Part shown: in pieces, positions 1-8,139 of the stretch | Layout: every line of letters begins with the position of its first letter | How positions within the stretch are numbered: position 1 is the stretch's first letter | Assembly (NCBI GenBank): GCA_963738325.1 | Contig: CAVTWD010000001.1 | Span: 744,001-808,000, forward strand | DNA length: 64,000 bases | Direction: 5' to 3' | Source: CAVTWD01 sp963738325 | Lineage (GTDB): Bacteria; Actinomycetota; Acidimicrobiia; Acidimicrobiales; Ilumatobacteraceae | Translations under genes and position numbers: made by a program | Notes under the pieces: generated by a model | Told to the model about the DNA's origin: nothing | Database searches by the model: none | What the model saw: only the letters and a program-made list of their open reading frames with translations

Positions 1-2
1 TC

Positions 3-416
3 TTCGCCCACTCGACGGAAGCCGCGGTTCACCTCCTGCGCAGGGCGGGAGTCCTGCTGCTTGTTGACGGCTACAACGTGGCGAAGCTCGGCTGGCCGGA
101 GCTCACCCTGCCGCAGCAACGAGATCGGCTGCTCGATGCGCTGGATGAGCTCGCGGCACGCCACGGCGTCGAGGTCCGGGTGGTGTTCGATGGCGCCGAC
201 GTCGGCCGCCACGTCGTCGGTCGCCGCTACCTGCAGGTCGAGTTCTCGCCGCCGGGCGTCAGCGCCGACGAGGTGATCGTCCGGTTGGCCGAGAGCCTGC
301 CGGTGGAGCGACCTGTCGTTGTCGCCACCAACGACGGCGAGGTGCGCGACGGAGCCCGTGCGGCCGGGGCGAACGTGATCGCCTCCGAGCAACTGCTCGC
401 CGCCGCTCGCCGCTGA
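3..416 (+). CDS. NYN-domain (YacP-like) RNA-binding/nuclease protein, 5' truncated
   Basis: The frame is open from the window edge to TGA at 414-416, giving 137 residues of a C-terminal part; the start lies outside. Visible motifs are LLLVDGYNV, VVFDGADV and VVATNDGEVRDGA, which carry the conserved Asp and Asn residues of the PIN-like NYN fold (YacP/DUF901 family). Members are predicted metal-dependent RNases acting on structured RNA in the cytoplasm. The family call is from motifs; substrate is unknown. No frameshift is seen. The next gene starts about 90 bases downstream. Confidence 0.75.
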   Translation, partial: FAHSTEAAVHLLRRAGVLLLVDGYNVAKLGWPELTLPQQRDRLLDALDELAARHGVEVRVVFDGADVGRHVVGRRYLQVEFSPPGVSADEVIVRLAESLPVERPVVVATNDGEVRDGARAAGANVIASEQLLAAARR

Positions 417-508
417 CGCTTCCGCAAGTCTCCCAGCGCCTCTTGGCTCGGCGTCTCTGTCACACCCCTTGCGCAAGATGGTCGTGTCCGAGAGCAAGGA
501 GGTCGCCG

Positions 509-709
509 GTGCCCGATCCCATCGTCATCAGCTGCAGCGACTGCGTCATGCAGCACACCGCCGCCTGCGCCGACTGTGTGGTCACGTTCCTCTGCGACCA
601 TCCCGCCGGCACTGCGGTCGTGCTCGATGAGGCCGAGTCGCAGGCCCTGCGCATCCTTGCTGGCGCCGGGCTCGTCCCGGGCCTGCGCCATGCCGGCCTC
701 CCGGGCTGA
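509..709 (+). CDS. Small Cys-rich protein, unknown function
   Basis: A 66-residue ORF starting at GTG 509 with a strong ribosome site AAGGAGG at 497-503. The N-terminal half has five cysteines in the order CSDC, CADC and FLCDH, which suggests a small metal-binding knuckle; the C-terminal half is a short Leu/Ala helix (ESQALRILAGAGLVPGL). I do not recognise a named family. The good ribosome site and normal codon use make it a likely real gene. It sits between the NYN protein and queG, separated from both by short gaps, so it is probably its own short transcript. Confidence 0.6.
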   Translation: MPDPIVISCSDCVMQHTAACADCVVTFLCDHPAGTAVVLDEAESQALRILAGAGLVPGLRHAGLPG

Positions 710-757
710 CCCGAGCACCGGGGTGCCGGCTCTGTGTCCCACTAGCGTCGCGTTCCA

Positions 758-1861
758 GTGGCCAGCCCGGTGGAGGTCGACGAGCTTCGCCGCGCCGGTC
801 TCGATGCCGGCCTCGACTCGGTGGGCATCGCCCCGGCCGAACCGCTGCTGCGCGCCCGCGGTGCCCTCGAGGCGCGTCGCGCCGCGGGGTTGGACGGCGG
901 GATGGCCTTCACCTACCGCAACCCGGTGCGATCGACGTCACCGAGCCAGGTCGTGGCGGGAGCCAGAGCCCTCGTCGTGGGGGCCCGTCGCTATCCAGCA
1001 GAGCTGTCGCCTGCCCCGGGCGGCCGTCGAGCGGGCCGGGTCGCCCGCTACGCATCGAGCGACCAGTACGGGCCGCTGCGGCAGGCGCTGGGAGCGATGG
1101 CGGCCATCCTTCGTGGCAAGGGCTGGCGTGCCGTCGTGGTGGCCGACGCCAACTCGCTGGTCGACCGGGAGGCGGCGTGGCTGGCGGGCGTGGGCTGGTT
1201 CGGGAAGAACGCCAACCTCCTCCTTCCCGGGCGCGGATCCTGGTTCGTGCTGGGGACGGTGGTCACCGACGCGCCGTTGCCCTCCACCGGCGGCTCGGTT
1301 GCCGACGGGTGTGGTACCTGCCACCGATGCCTCGACGGCTGTCCCACGGGCGCGATCGTCGCTCCGGGTGTGGTTGATGCTCGGCGCTGCCTCGCCTGGC
1401 TGGCCCAGCGACGCGGCGTCTTCCCTCGGGAGTACCGGGTGGCGCTCGGCGATCGGATCTACGGCTGCGACGACTGCCAGGAGGTGTGCCCACCCAATCG
1501 CCCCGCGGCCGGCGTCTCGCCGCGCGAGGATCCGGCGGCGGAGCAATGGGTTGATCTCGTGGAGCTGCTCCGGGCCGGTGACGCCGAGCTGCTGGCTCGC
1601 TATGGCCGGTGGTACATCGCGGACCGGGATCCCCGCTGGTTACGCCGTACCGCGTTGGTGGCGCTCGGCAACGTCGGAGACCCGAACGATCGCGAGGTCG
1701 TCGCCGTCCTTTGTGATTACCTCGCCCATGCCGACGCGCTGCTGCGCGCTCATGCGCTGTGGGCCGCGGGCCGGCTGGGGCGGCTCGATCTCGCCTCCGG
1801 CCTGGTGGACGACCCGGCTACCGAGGTCCAGGAGGAATGGCGCGCCCTCGCCGCGACATGA
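758..1861 (+). CDS. queG: Epoxyqueuosine reductase QueG
   Basis: A 367-residue protein. QueG reduces epoxyqueuosine to queuosine in the wobble base of GUN-decoding tRNAs, using cobalamin and two [4Fe-4S] clusters. The two ferredoxin-like Cys groups are visible: GCGTCHRCLDGCPTGAI and YGCDDCQEVCPPN. The VGWFGKNANLL stretch is typical of the catalytic core, and the last 80 residues resemble HEAT repeats (ALVALGNVGDP). GTG 758 is the first good start. The stop overlaps the ATG of the next glycosyltransferase gene (ATGA), so the two are co-transcribed. Intact. Confidence 0.93.
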   Translation: MASPVEVDELRRAGLDAGLDSVGIAPAEPLLRARGALEARRAAGLDGGMAFTYRNPVRSTSPSQVVAGARALVVGARRYPAELSPAPGGRRAGRVARYASSDQYGPLRQALGAMAAILRGKGWRAVVVADANSLVDREAAWLAGVGWFGKNANLLLPGRGSWFVLGTVVTDAPLPSTGGSVADGCGTCHRCLDGCPTGAIVAPGVVDARRCLAWLAQRRGVFPREYRVALGDRIYGCDDCQEVCPPNRPAAGVSPREDPAAEQWVDLVELLRAGDAELLARYGRWYIADRDPRWLRRTALVALGNVGDPNDREVVAVLCDYLAHADALLRAHALWAAGRLGRLDLASGLVDDPATEVQEEWRALAAT

Positions 1862-2978
1862 AGCACCTCCTCGTCACGAACGACTTCCCACCGAAGATCG
1901 GCGGCATCCAGTCGTATCTCTGGGAGTTGTGGAGCCGGTTGCCGCCCGGCGACGTCACGGTCTTCACCTCTCCCCATCTGGACGCGGCGGCCTTCGATCG
2001 GCAGCAGCCCTTCCGCATCGAGCGCGCCCGCCAGCACGTGCTGTTGCCGACGCGCCGCCTGCTCCGGCGGATCGAGGCCCTCGCCGAGGAGGTCGGCGCG
2101 GCAGCCGTCGTGCTCGACCCGGCCGTGCCCCTCGGTCACCTCGGGCCTCGCCTCTCGCTGCCGTATGGCGTGCTCGTCCACGGCGCCGAGGTCAGCGTGC
2201 CCGCCCGTGTTCCCGGCCCCCGCCAGGCCCTCGCCCGCGTGCTCCGCGGCGCTGGGCTCGTCATCGCCAACAGCGACTACCCGGCCCGCGAGGCCATTGC
2301 GGTCGCGGGCCGCCCTTTGCCGGCCGTCACGATCTACCCGGGCGTCGATGCGGCGCGTTTCTGCCCGCTGAGCCCGGGGGAGCGCGGCGCGGCCCGCACT
2401 CGGTTCGGCCTGCCGGTTGAGGGTCGAGTGGTGGTCGGCGTCAGCCGCCTCGTGCCGAGAAAGGGGTTCGACGTGCTCATCGAAGCCGCGGCGCGCCTCG
2501 CTCCTCGCTGCCCCGACCTCGCCGTCGCGATCGGGGGGGACGGTCGTGACCGCCATCGGCTTGAGCGCCGAGCCGAGGCCGCCGCCAGCCCCGTCCGCTT
2601 CCTCGGCCGCGTGCCCGAGGGCGACCTTCCCGCCCTCTACGCGTGCGCCGACGTCTTCGCCATGCTCTGCCGGTCGCGATGGGGAGGGGTCGAGCAAGAG
2701 GGATTCGGCATCGTGTTCGTCGAAGCTGCCGCGGCTGGCGTACCCCAACTGGCCGGAGCGAGCGGGGCGCGGCGGAGGCGGTGGTCGACGGCGTCACCGG
2801 AGTCGTCGTCAGCCGGCCCGAGGACGCGCAGGCGGTGGCATCGGCCCTCGGTCGCCTCCTCGACGACGCCGAGTTGCGCCGGCGGCTGGGCGAGCAGGCC
2901 CGCGCCCGGGCGGTCGGCGAATTCGACCGCGACCGCTTGGCGGCGCGCCTGGGTGCCGCCCTCGCCACCCTGGCATGA
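1858..2978 (+). CDS. GT4 glycosyltransferase, PimB-like (one frameshift)
   Basis: About 373 residues after correcting one missing G in the G-run at 2764-2767; 5' of it the frame is 1, 3' of it 0. The N-terminus MKHLLVTNDFPPKIGGIQ is typical of GT4 retaining mannosyltransferases acting on phosphatidylinositol or related lipids. The donor-binding E-x7-E motif appears as EGFGIVFVEAAAAGVP, followed after the break by the expected GGAAEAVVDGVTG. It overlaps queG upstream and the next gene downstream by ATGA. The acceptor cannot be told from sequence; PimB/MgtA-like is the nearest type I recognise. The break looks like a sequencing error. Confidence 0.8.
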
Positions 2979-3640
2979 TCGCCGGCATGGACGCAGCCCG
3001 CCCGGAGGAAGCTGGCGGACGAGGGCGCCGCATCATCCAGGCGTCATGGGCGGGCACCGCGCTGTTCGCCGTTACTGCCATCCTGGCCGCCCTGATCCTC
3101 GGCCCGATCCGCTACGTGGCGGTGGCGGTCTCGATGGGCCTCTTCGTGCTCGGGTGCCTCGTCTTCTTCTGGGCCTACGCCACTGCCGTGCAGCGGAGCC
3201 GGACCGAGGAGCTGGGCATCGGTGGTCTCTTCTTCCTGGCCGGGCCAACCGCTCCGTCTCGGCCTCGTCTCCTCCTCAACGGCTCGCTCGCCACACAGAT
3301 CGTCGTGGCCTTGGCCACCGCGTCGGCACGGCCGTACACGACCCTGGCCTTCGGCATCCTCGTCCCCCTCTACGGCATCGCCTGCACCGGATTGTGGGGG
3401 GCTCGCTATGGGACCTTCGGGCCGCGCCAGCGACCCGATGTCGCGGAACCCGCTGAGAAGGAAAGCGTTGAGACCGAGGAAGAGGCCACGACGGCTGATC
3501 CGTCGCCGACGCGGAGGCGTGGCGGCACGGAACGGGCGCCTGCGGGCCGGGTTGGGTCGCACGCTGAGCGTGGCGGCGGCACCGAACCGGAGGCGCCTGC
3601 GGGCCGGCTGGGTCGCGCGCCGGGCGCGACATCGGCCAGA
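2975..3640 (+). CDS. Integral membrane protein of unknown function, 3' end uncertain
   Basis: Starts at ATG 2975 overlapping the stop of the glycosyltransferase. Four hydrophobic segments can be seen (about residues 25-45, 50-70, 105-125 and 128-145), followed by an acidic tail (EKESVETEEEATTADP). No in-frame stop separates it from the following SRPBCC protein: the frame runs on through a repeated, low-complexity linker (direct repeat 3517-3560 / 3568-3616). TGA codons at 3496 and 3565 lie in one other frame, so a missed indel probably hides the true stop near 3498. I do not recognise the family. Confidence 0.5.
3517..3616. repeat. Imperfect direct repeat, two copies about 51 bp apart
   Basis: Two copies share GCGTGGCGGC at the left and GCGCCTGCGGGCCGG plus TGGGTCGC at the right: 3517-3560 and 3568-3616. 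The second copy has small insertions. It lies between the membrane protein and the SRPBCC gene, where the reading frame happens to stay open. It looks intergenic rather than coding. Confidence 0.65.
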
Positions 3641-3649
3641 ATGCACGCC

Positions 3650-4090
3650 ATGGCTGAGGCAGCCACCAAGACGATCACCATCGCCGCGCCGCCGGAGGCC
3701 TGCTACGAGATCGTGGCCGGCTTCGAGCAGTACCCGGAGTGGGTGACCGACATCGTCGATGCACGCGTTCTCGAGCGCGATCCGACCGGCCGACCACTCG
3801 ATGTGGCCTTCATCGTCTCGGCCCTCGGGCGGAACACTCGTTACACCCTCCGCTATGACTACGCGGGCGCCCCCGCCCTGCTCAGCTGGGAGCTGGTGGA
3901 AGGCGACATCATGCGGGCGATCGACGGCTTCTACCGCTTCGACCCATCGAACACGTTGGCCGGAGGCACTGACGTCACCTACGACCTGTCGATCGAACTC
4001 GTCGTGCCCATGCCCGGCTTCCTGAAGCGGCGGGCCGAGGCCCGCATCCTGAACACGGTCCATCACCTGAAGAGCCGCGCGGAGGGGTGA
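3650..4090 (+). CDS. SRPBCC (polyketide cyclase/START-like) family protein
   Basis: About 146 residues from ATG 3650 (ATG 3641 is an alternative). The start KTITIAAPPEACYEIVAGF and the segment YPEWVTDIVDARVLERD match the ligand-cavity fold of coenzyme Q-binding/START-like proteins, common in actinobacteria next to ArsA-like ATPases. The C-terminal helix MPGFLKRRAEARILNTVHHLK closes the fold. The ligand is unknown. The stop overlaps the GTG of the ArsA-like gene (GTGA at 4087-4090), so both are translated together. The upstream frame is open without a stop, which I judge to be an indel artefact rather than a fusion. Confidence 0.75.
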   Translation: MAEAATKTITIAAPPEACYEIVAGFEQYPEWVTDIVDARVLERDPTGRPLDVAFIVSALGRNTRYTLRYDYAGAPALLSWELVEGDIMRAIDGFYRFDPSNTLAGGTDVTYDLSIELVVPMPGFLKRRAEARILNTVHHLKSRAEG

Positions 4091-5271
4091 CGGAGCCCGG
4101 CCCTCGGGTCCTCCTCTTCATGGGGAAGGGCGGGGTCGGCAAGACGACGGCGGCGGCTGCCACAGCGCTCGCCTGCGCCGACGGCGGGGCCCGGACGTTG
4201 GTCGTGTCCACCGACTCGGCCCACTCGCTGGCCGACGTGCTCGGGGTTCCCCTCGGAGACCGCCCGAGCCCGGTTTCCGATGCGCTCCACGGTCAGCAGC
4301 TCGACCCCCGGCGGCGGCTGGAAGAGCAGTGGGGCGACTTGCGTGACTTCCTCGCTGACATCCTCGACTGGGTCGGCGTCCGGGCCATCGAGGCGGAGGA
4401 GCTGACGCTCCTACCGGGCATCGAAGAGCTCCTCGTCCTCTCCGATCTCATCGTGCAAGCCGATTCGGGAGAGTGGGACGTGCTTGTCGTCGACTGCGCG
4501 CCCACGGCCGAGGCGTTGCGTCTCCTCTCGCTGCCGGAAGCGCTCTCGTGGTGGATGGGCCGTCTGCTCCCGATCGGGCAACGGGTGAGCCAGATCGTGG
4601 CGCCGATGGTTCGCCAGCTGACCTCGGCGCCGATCGCCGATGAGGCCGTCTTCGCCGGCGCGGAGCGGCTGCAGGCGCGACTCACGGCGGTCCGTGCGCT
4701 GCTGGCGGACGGCGAGCGCACGAGCGTCCGGCTCGTGGTCAACCCCGAAGCGGTCGTCGTCGCCGAAGCCCGCCGGACCGCTACGTACCTGGCCCTCTTC
4801 GGCTACCGCGTCGACGCCGTCATCGTGAACCGCTTGCTCCCCGACGCGGTGACCGACCCGTGGTTCGACCACCATCGCGCCGCGCAGGCAAACCAGCTCG
4901 CCGCGGTGGAAGAGGGCTTCTCACCGGTGCCCGTGCTGCGTTGTGTCTGGAGCGAGGAGGAGCCGATCGGAGCCGAGCGCCTTCGAGCGTTGGCCGCGGT
5001 CGTGTACGGCGACCTCGACCCGATGACGAGGCTCCATGACGGCGACGTGCTCCAGGTCCGCCGTGAGCGCGGCCGGTGGGTACTGGTGCTCACGCTGCCC
5101 TTCACTCATGACCGCGACGTGGGTCTCGTTCGCCGTGCCGACGAGCTGATCGTCTCGGTCGGCCCCTATCGACGGGCGGTGTTGCTGCCCGATCCGCTCC
5201 GCGACCGGAAGGTGGTCGACGCCGCCGTGGGCGGGGGGAGCCTCCGCGTCGCATTCGGGGATCGCCGATGA
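4087..5271 (+). CDS. ArsA/Get3-family ATPase
   Basis: A 394-residue cytosolic P-loop ATPase starting at GTG 4087. The deviant Walker A is MGKGGVGKTTAAAATALACA, followed by the switch I STDSAHSLADVLG and the switch II region VVDCAPTAEALRLLSLPEAL. The family includes arsenite pump ATPases and Get3 targeting factors. No arsenic resistance gene is nearby, so an anion-pump role is not supported; actinobacterial members usually sit in pairs beside SRPBCC genes, as here. The C-terminal 90 residues form a small beta domain (VRRERGRWVLVLTLPF) like the alpha-crystallin-type tail of bacterial Get3-like proteins. Intact. Confidence 0.85.
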   Translation: MTEPGPRVLLFMGKGGVGKTTAAAATALACADGGARTLVVSTDSAHSLADVLGVPLGDRPSPVSDALHGQQLDPRRRLEEQWGDLRDFLADILDWVGVRAIEAEELTLLPGIEELLVLSDLIVQADSGEWDVLVVDCAPTAEALRLLSLPEALSWWMGRLLPIGQRVSQIVAPMVRQLTSAPIADEAVFAGAERLQARLTAVRALLADGERTSVRLVVNPEAVVVAEARRTATYLALFGYRVDAVIVNRLLPDAVTDPWFDHHRAAQANQLAAVEEGFSPVPVLRCVWSEEEPIGAERLRALAAVVYGDLDPMTRLHDGDVLQVRRERGRWVLVLTLPFTHDRDVGLVRRADELIVSVGPYRRAVLLPDPLRDRKVVDAAVGGGSLRVAFGDRR

Positions 5272-5355
5272 ACTCGGGCGACGGCGGGCGTGGGTTTCTG
5301 GCCGGTCACGACCGTCGGCCCGTTTAGCATGGGTGATCCGACCAAGGAGGTGCGC

Positions 5356-6483
5356 GTGGCGCTGCTCACCGAGGACACGGTTCGGTCGTTGGCGGCGTTC
5401 CGCAGTGGCAGCGCCCCGGTCACGTCCTGCTACTTGGATGTGGACGGCCGTCGCCTCCCGAGTCGGGGAGACCTTCAGCGGGCCTTCGCCACCCTCGTGC
5501 GCCGAGCCGGGTTGAACGGGAACAGCCGAGCCCAGGCGCCACCGTCCGTTCGTCGTGACTTGGCCCGCATGGAGCGGTTCGTGAAAGCCCTGGCGCGGGG
5601 CAGCACACGCGGTGTCGCCATGTTCTCGTGCTCAGACGATGGCTTCTGGGCCGCTCACGAGCTGCCGGTGCGCGTGACCAATCAGCTCGTGGTGGAACCC
5701 GTCGCGTGCGTGCGGCAACTCGAGTCGGTGCTCGAGGAATTCGACCGGATCGGTGTGCTCCTCACCGACCGGCAGCGGGCGCGGGTCTTCGTGTTCGAGC
5801 TTGGAGAGCTCACGGCTCGTGACGAGGTGCTCGACGAGCTCGCCCGCCGCAGCGACGACGACCGTGGCGAGCTGGTGAAGACGCGCCAGAGCAGCCAGCT
5901 CTCGGCCCAGGCGCGCCAACACGTGAAGCGCGCCGCGCAGCTCGCCTTTGACGTGTTCCAGCGCGCGGGCTTCGAGCACCTGATCGTCGGTGCGCCCCAA
6001 GAGGTGGCCGCCGAGCTCGAGCACGCGCTTCACCCGTATCTCCGTCGACGCGTGGCCGACCGCGTGCATCTACCGGTGGCGGCGCCCGACGAGCAGGTGC
6101 GCCTCGCCGCGTTAGCCGTCGAGCAGCGGCTCGAGCGGGAGAGCGAGGGTGCGCTCGTGGCGCGCTTGCGCGACGCGGTGGGGGGAGGAACCCGCGGGGT
6201 GGGTGGGCTCGGGCCGACGCTCGCCGCCCTGTGCGATGGCCGGGTCGAGCGGCTCTGCGTCTCCGAAGGGTACGAGGCCGAAGGCTGGCAGTGTCCAGAG
6301 TGCGGGTGCATGGCCCAGGTCGGGCCGAGCTGCCCGGGGTGCGAGTCGAGCATGGAGCGCGTCCCGGATGTCGTCGAGCTCGCCGTGGCGCACACGTTGG
6401 CCACGCACGGGCGCGTGCTCGTGTGCATCGGCAATGCCGACCTCGATGTGCTCGGGCGCATCGGCGCGCTGCTCCGGTACTGA
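5356..6483 (+). CDS. Bacterial eRF1-family protein (baeRF/Vms1-like)
   Basis: 375 residues from GTG 5356, preceded by AAGGAGG (5344-5350). After a variable N-terminal half come an eRF1 domain 2-like segment (GVLLTDRQRARVFVFELGE) and a domain 3-like segment ending in a zinc ribbon CPECGCMAQVGPSCPGC. These bacterial/archaeal eRF1 relatives are thought to act on stalled or hibernating ribosomes; no GGQ loop is obvious, so true termination activity is not supported. A longer frame opens at 5290, but the ribosome site supports the shorter start. It stands alone between the ArsA-like gene and a ROK kinase. Confidence 0.75.
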   Translation: MALLTEDTVRSLAAFRSGSAPVTSCYLDVDGRRLPSRGDLQRAFATLVRRAGLNGNSRAQAPPSVRRDLARMERFVKALARGSTRGVAMFSCSDDGFWAAHELPVRVTNQLVVEPVACVRQLESVLEEFDRIGVLLTDRQRARVFVFELGELTARDEVLDELARRSDDDRGELVKTRQSSQLSAQARQHVKRAAQLAFDVFQRAGFEHLIVGAPQEVAAELEHALHPYLRRRVADRVHLPVAAPDEQVRLAALAVEQRLERESEGALVARLRDAVGGGTRGVGGLGPTLAALCDGRVERLCVSEGYEAEGWQCPECGCMAQVGPSCPGCESSMERVPDVVELAVAHTLATHGRVLVCIGNADLDVLGRIGALLRY

Positions 6484-6529
6484 AGGCCCTCGGGGTGGCC
6501 GAGGTGGAGCGGGACTGGGCGGTCGCGAG

Positions 6530-7492
6530 GTGAGCGCGCCTCGCCGCGGCCAGTCCGTTGCGGGCGGCATCGACATCGGTGGCACGAAGTGCCTCGGCGT
6601 CGTCCTCTTCGCCGACGGCACCGTCGAGCGAGAGGAGCGGGCCCAGACGCCATCGGGCGCAGCGGCCATCGTGCAGGTCCTCCATCAGGTGGCGTTGGTG
6701 CTCGGACCGCTGCCTCGCCTCGGGGTCGGCGCGGCCGGCCTGGTCACCCCGGAAGGAGTCCTGAGGGCGGGTCCGAACCTCCCGGGCGTCTTCGAGCTCG
6801 CTCTGCGAGAGGAGTTGAGCGCCCTGTTGGGGATCGACGTCATCGTCGAGAACGACGCCACCTGCGCGGCGTATGCGGAATGGCGGCTGGGCGCGGCGGC
6901 CGGTGCGTCCAACATGATTCTTGTGACCCTCGGTACCGGGATCGGGGCGGGCGTCGTCATGGATGGTCGCCTGCAGCGCGGCGCCCATGGATTCGCCGGG
7001 GAACCCGGTCACATGGTCGTCGAGCCCAACGGGCCGCTGCTGCGTGTGCGGCCAGCACGGATGTTGGGAGCGTTACGCGTCGGGCAGCGGGCTCACGGGC
7101 TCGCACGCGAGGCCGCCACGGGAGGCGAGCTGAGCCGCGTGGTGGCACGGGTGGGACACGATCCCGAGGCGGTGCGGGGCGAGCACGTCGAGCTCGCGGC
7201 CCGCGAGGGCGATCCCGAGGCGCTGGCGGTGATGGATCGCTTCGCCCGGTGGGTGGCGCTGGGTCTCGTCAACCTCACGAACCTGCTCGACCCCGAGCTG
7301 ATCGTGCTTGGCGGGGGAGTGGTCGGCGCCCTCGACCTCCTCCTCGAGCCGGTGCAGCGCCACCTCCGCGGCCTCCTCTACGCCAGCGCGCACCGACCGC
7401 TGCCGAGGGTCGTTGCCGCGGCATTGGGGGAGCGCGCCGGGGCCGTCGGTGCCGCGCTGCTCGCGGCCGCGCCGCGAACCCTCGATTGGTGA
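6530..7492 (+). CDS. ROK-family sugar kinase (glucokinase-like), with two compensating indels
   Basis: 320 residues from GTG 6530. ROK proteins phosphorylate glucose or other hexoses; the ATP site GGIDIGGTKCLGVVLF and the catalytic segment VIVENDATCAAYAEW are present, as are LVTLGTGIGAGVV and the C-terminal LLDPELIVLGGGV. The zinc-binding Cys motif is absent in this frame but is perfect in the +1 frame between about 7038 and 7099 (CVCGQHGCWERYASG). One extra base near 7038 and one missing G at 7097-7099 therefore mask the motif while keeping the overall frame open. A second ROK gene with an intact motif lies at 28369. Confidence 0.85.
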   Translation: MSAPRRGQSVAGGIDIGGTKCLGVVLFADGTVEREERAQTPSGAAAIVQVLHQVALVLGPLPRLGVGAAGLVTPEGVLRAGPNLPGVFELALREELSALLGIDVIVENDATCAAYAEWRLGAAAGASNMILVTLGTGIGAGVVMDGRLQRGAHGFAGEPGHMVVEPNGPLLRVRPARMLGALRVGQRAHGLAREAATGGELSRVVARVGHDPEAVRGEHVELAAREGDPEALAVMDRFARWVALGLVNLTNLLDPELIVLGGGVVGALDLLLEPVQRHLRGLLYASAHRPLPRVVAAALGERAGAVGAALLAAAPRTLDW

Positions 7493-7513
7493 GCAAACAG
7501 TGATCTCGCGCGG

Positions 7514-7565
7514 CTGAGCGCGCGCATCCGACGCGAAACCGCGTCAGATGCGCGAGGCCGCTCAG
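7514..7565. terminator. Long hairpin between converging genes, likely bidirectional terminator
   Basis: Nested complementary arms: CTGAGCG (7514-7520)/CGCTCAG (7559-7565), CGCGCATC (7521-7528)/GATGCGCG (7547-7554) and GACGCG (7530-7535)/CGCGTC (7540-7545) around the loop AAAC. It lies between the convergent ROK and ppa genes and its right arm contains the ppa stop. No U-tract is present. It shares GATCTCGCGCGGC and CGCGTCAGAT with the site at 32073-32124. Confidence 0.7.
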
Positions 7566-8040
7566 GGACGGGTGGTGTCGCGGAAGCGGGTGCGGGCGGC
7601 TTCGATCTCGCGCCAGGCCGCCTTCCGCCCCTCGAAGCCCTGTGTGGCCGAGACCTTCCCCGGTTCGAGGGCCTTGTAGACGTCGAAGAAGTGCTTGATC
7701 TCCTCGAGCAGCTCCTCGGGCAGGTCGCGGAGGTCCTCCACGCCCTTCCAGCGGGACTCCTTCGGCGGCACGCAGATGATCTTCGCGTCGGGGCCGGCCT
7801 CGTCCTGCATCCACATGAGGCCCACGGGCTTGGCCTCCACCCACACCCCGGGAACACCGGATCTTCCAGCAGCACCAGGGCGTCGAGCGGGTCGCCGTCC
7901 TCGCCGAGCGTCTCCGGGATGAATCCGTAGTCCGCGGGATAGGTCGTGGCGGTGAACAGGCGCCGGTCGAGGAACACCTGGCCGCTGTCGTGGTCGATCT
8001 CGTACTTGTTGCGGCTGCCACGCGGGATCTCGATCACCAC
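7562..8040 (-). CDS. ppa: Inorganic pyrophosphatase (one frameshift)
   Basis: About 159 residues after adding one missing G in the C/G-run near 7847. Family I soluble pyrophosphatase hydrolyses PPi to drive biosynthesis; it is normally essential. Before the break: MVIEIPRGSRNKYEID, YPADYGFIPET and the metal site GDPLDALVL(L)EDPVFPG; after it: KPVGLMWMQDEAGPDAKIICVP and EIKHFFDVYKALEPGK. The length equals the bacterial family. The break falls in the middle of a conserved loop (VFPG-VWVEAKP), so it is almost surely a consensus error. It converges with the ROK gene at the hairpin 7514-7565. Confidence 0.9.
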
Positions 8041-8139
8041 GAAGATGCAGCCCTCGCACGCGCCTGTCGACTCATGGCCTCATCGTGGCACGCCGGAATG
8101 ATCTGACGACCCGGCGTCGCGCCGATACCGTTGTCGCCA

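Noticed and set aside
5268..5318. 16-residue ORF between the ArsA-like and eRF1-like genes
   Set aside because: Low evidence: no ribosome site and no overlap pattern beyond the ATGA; likely chance.
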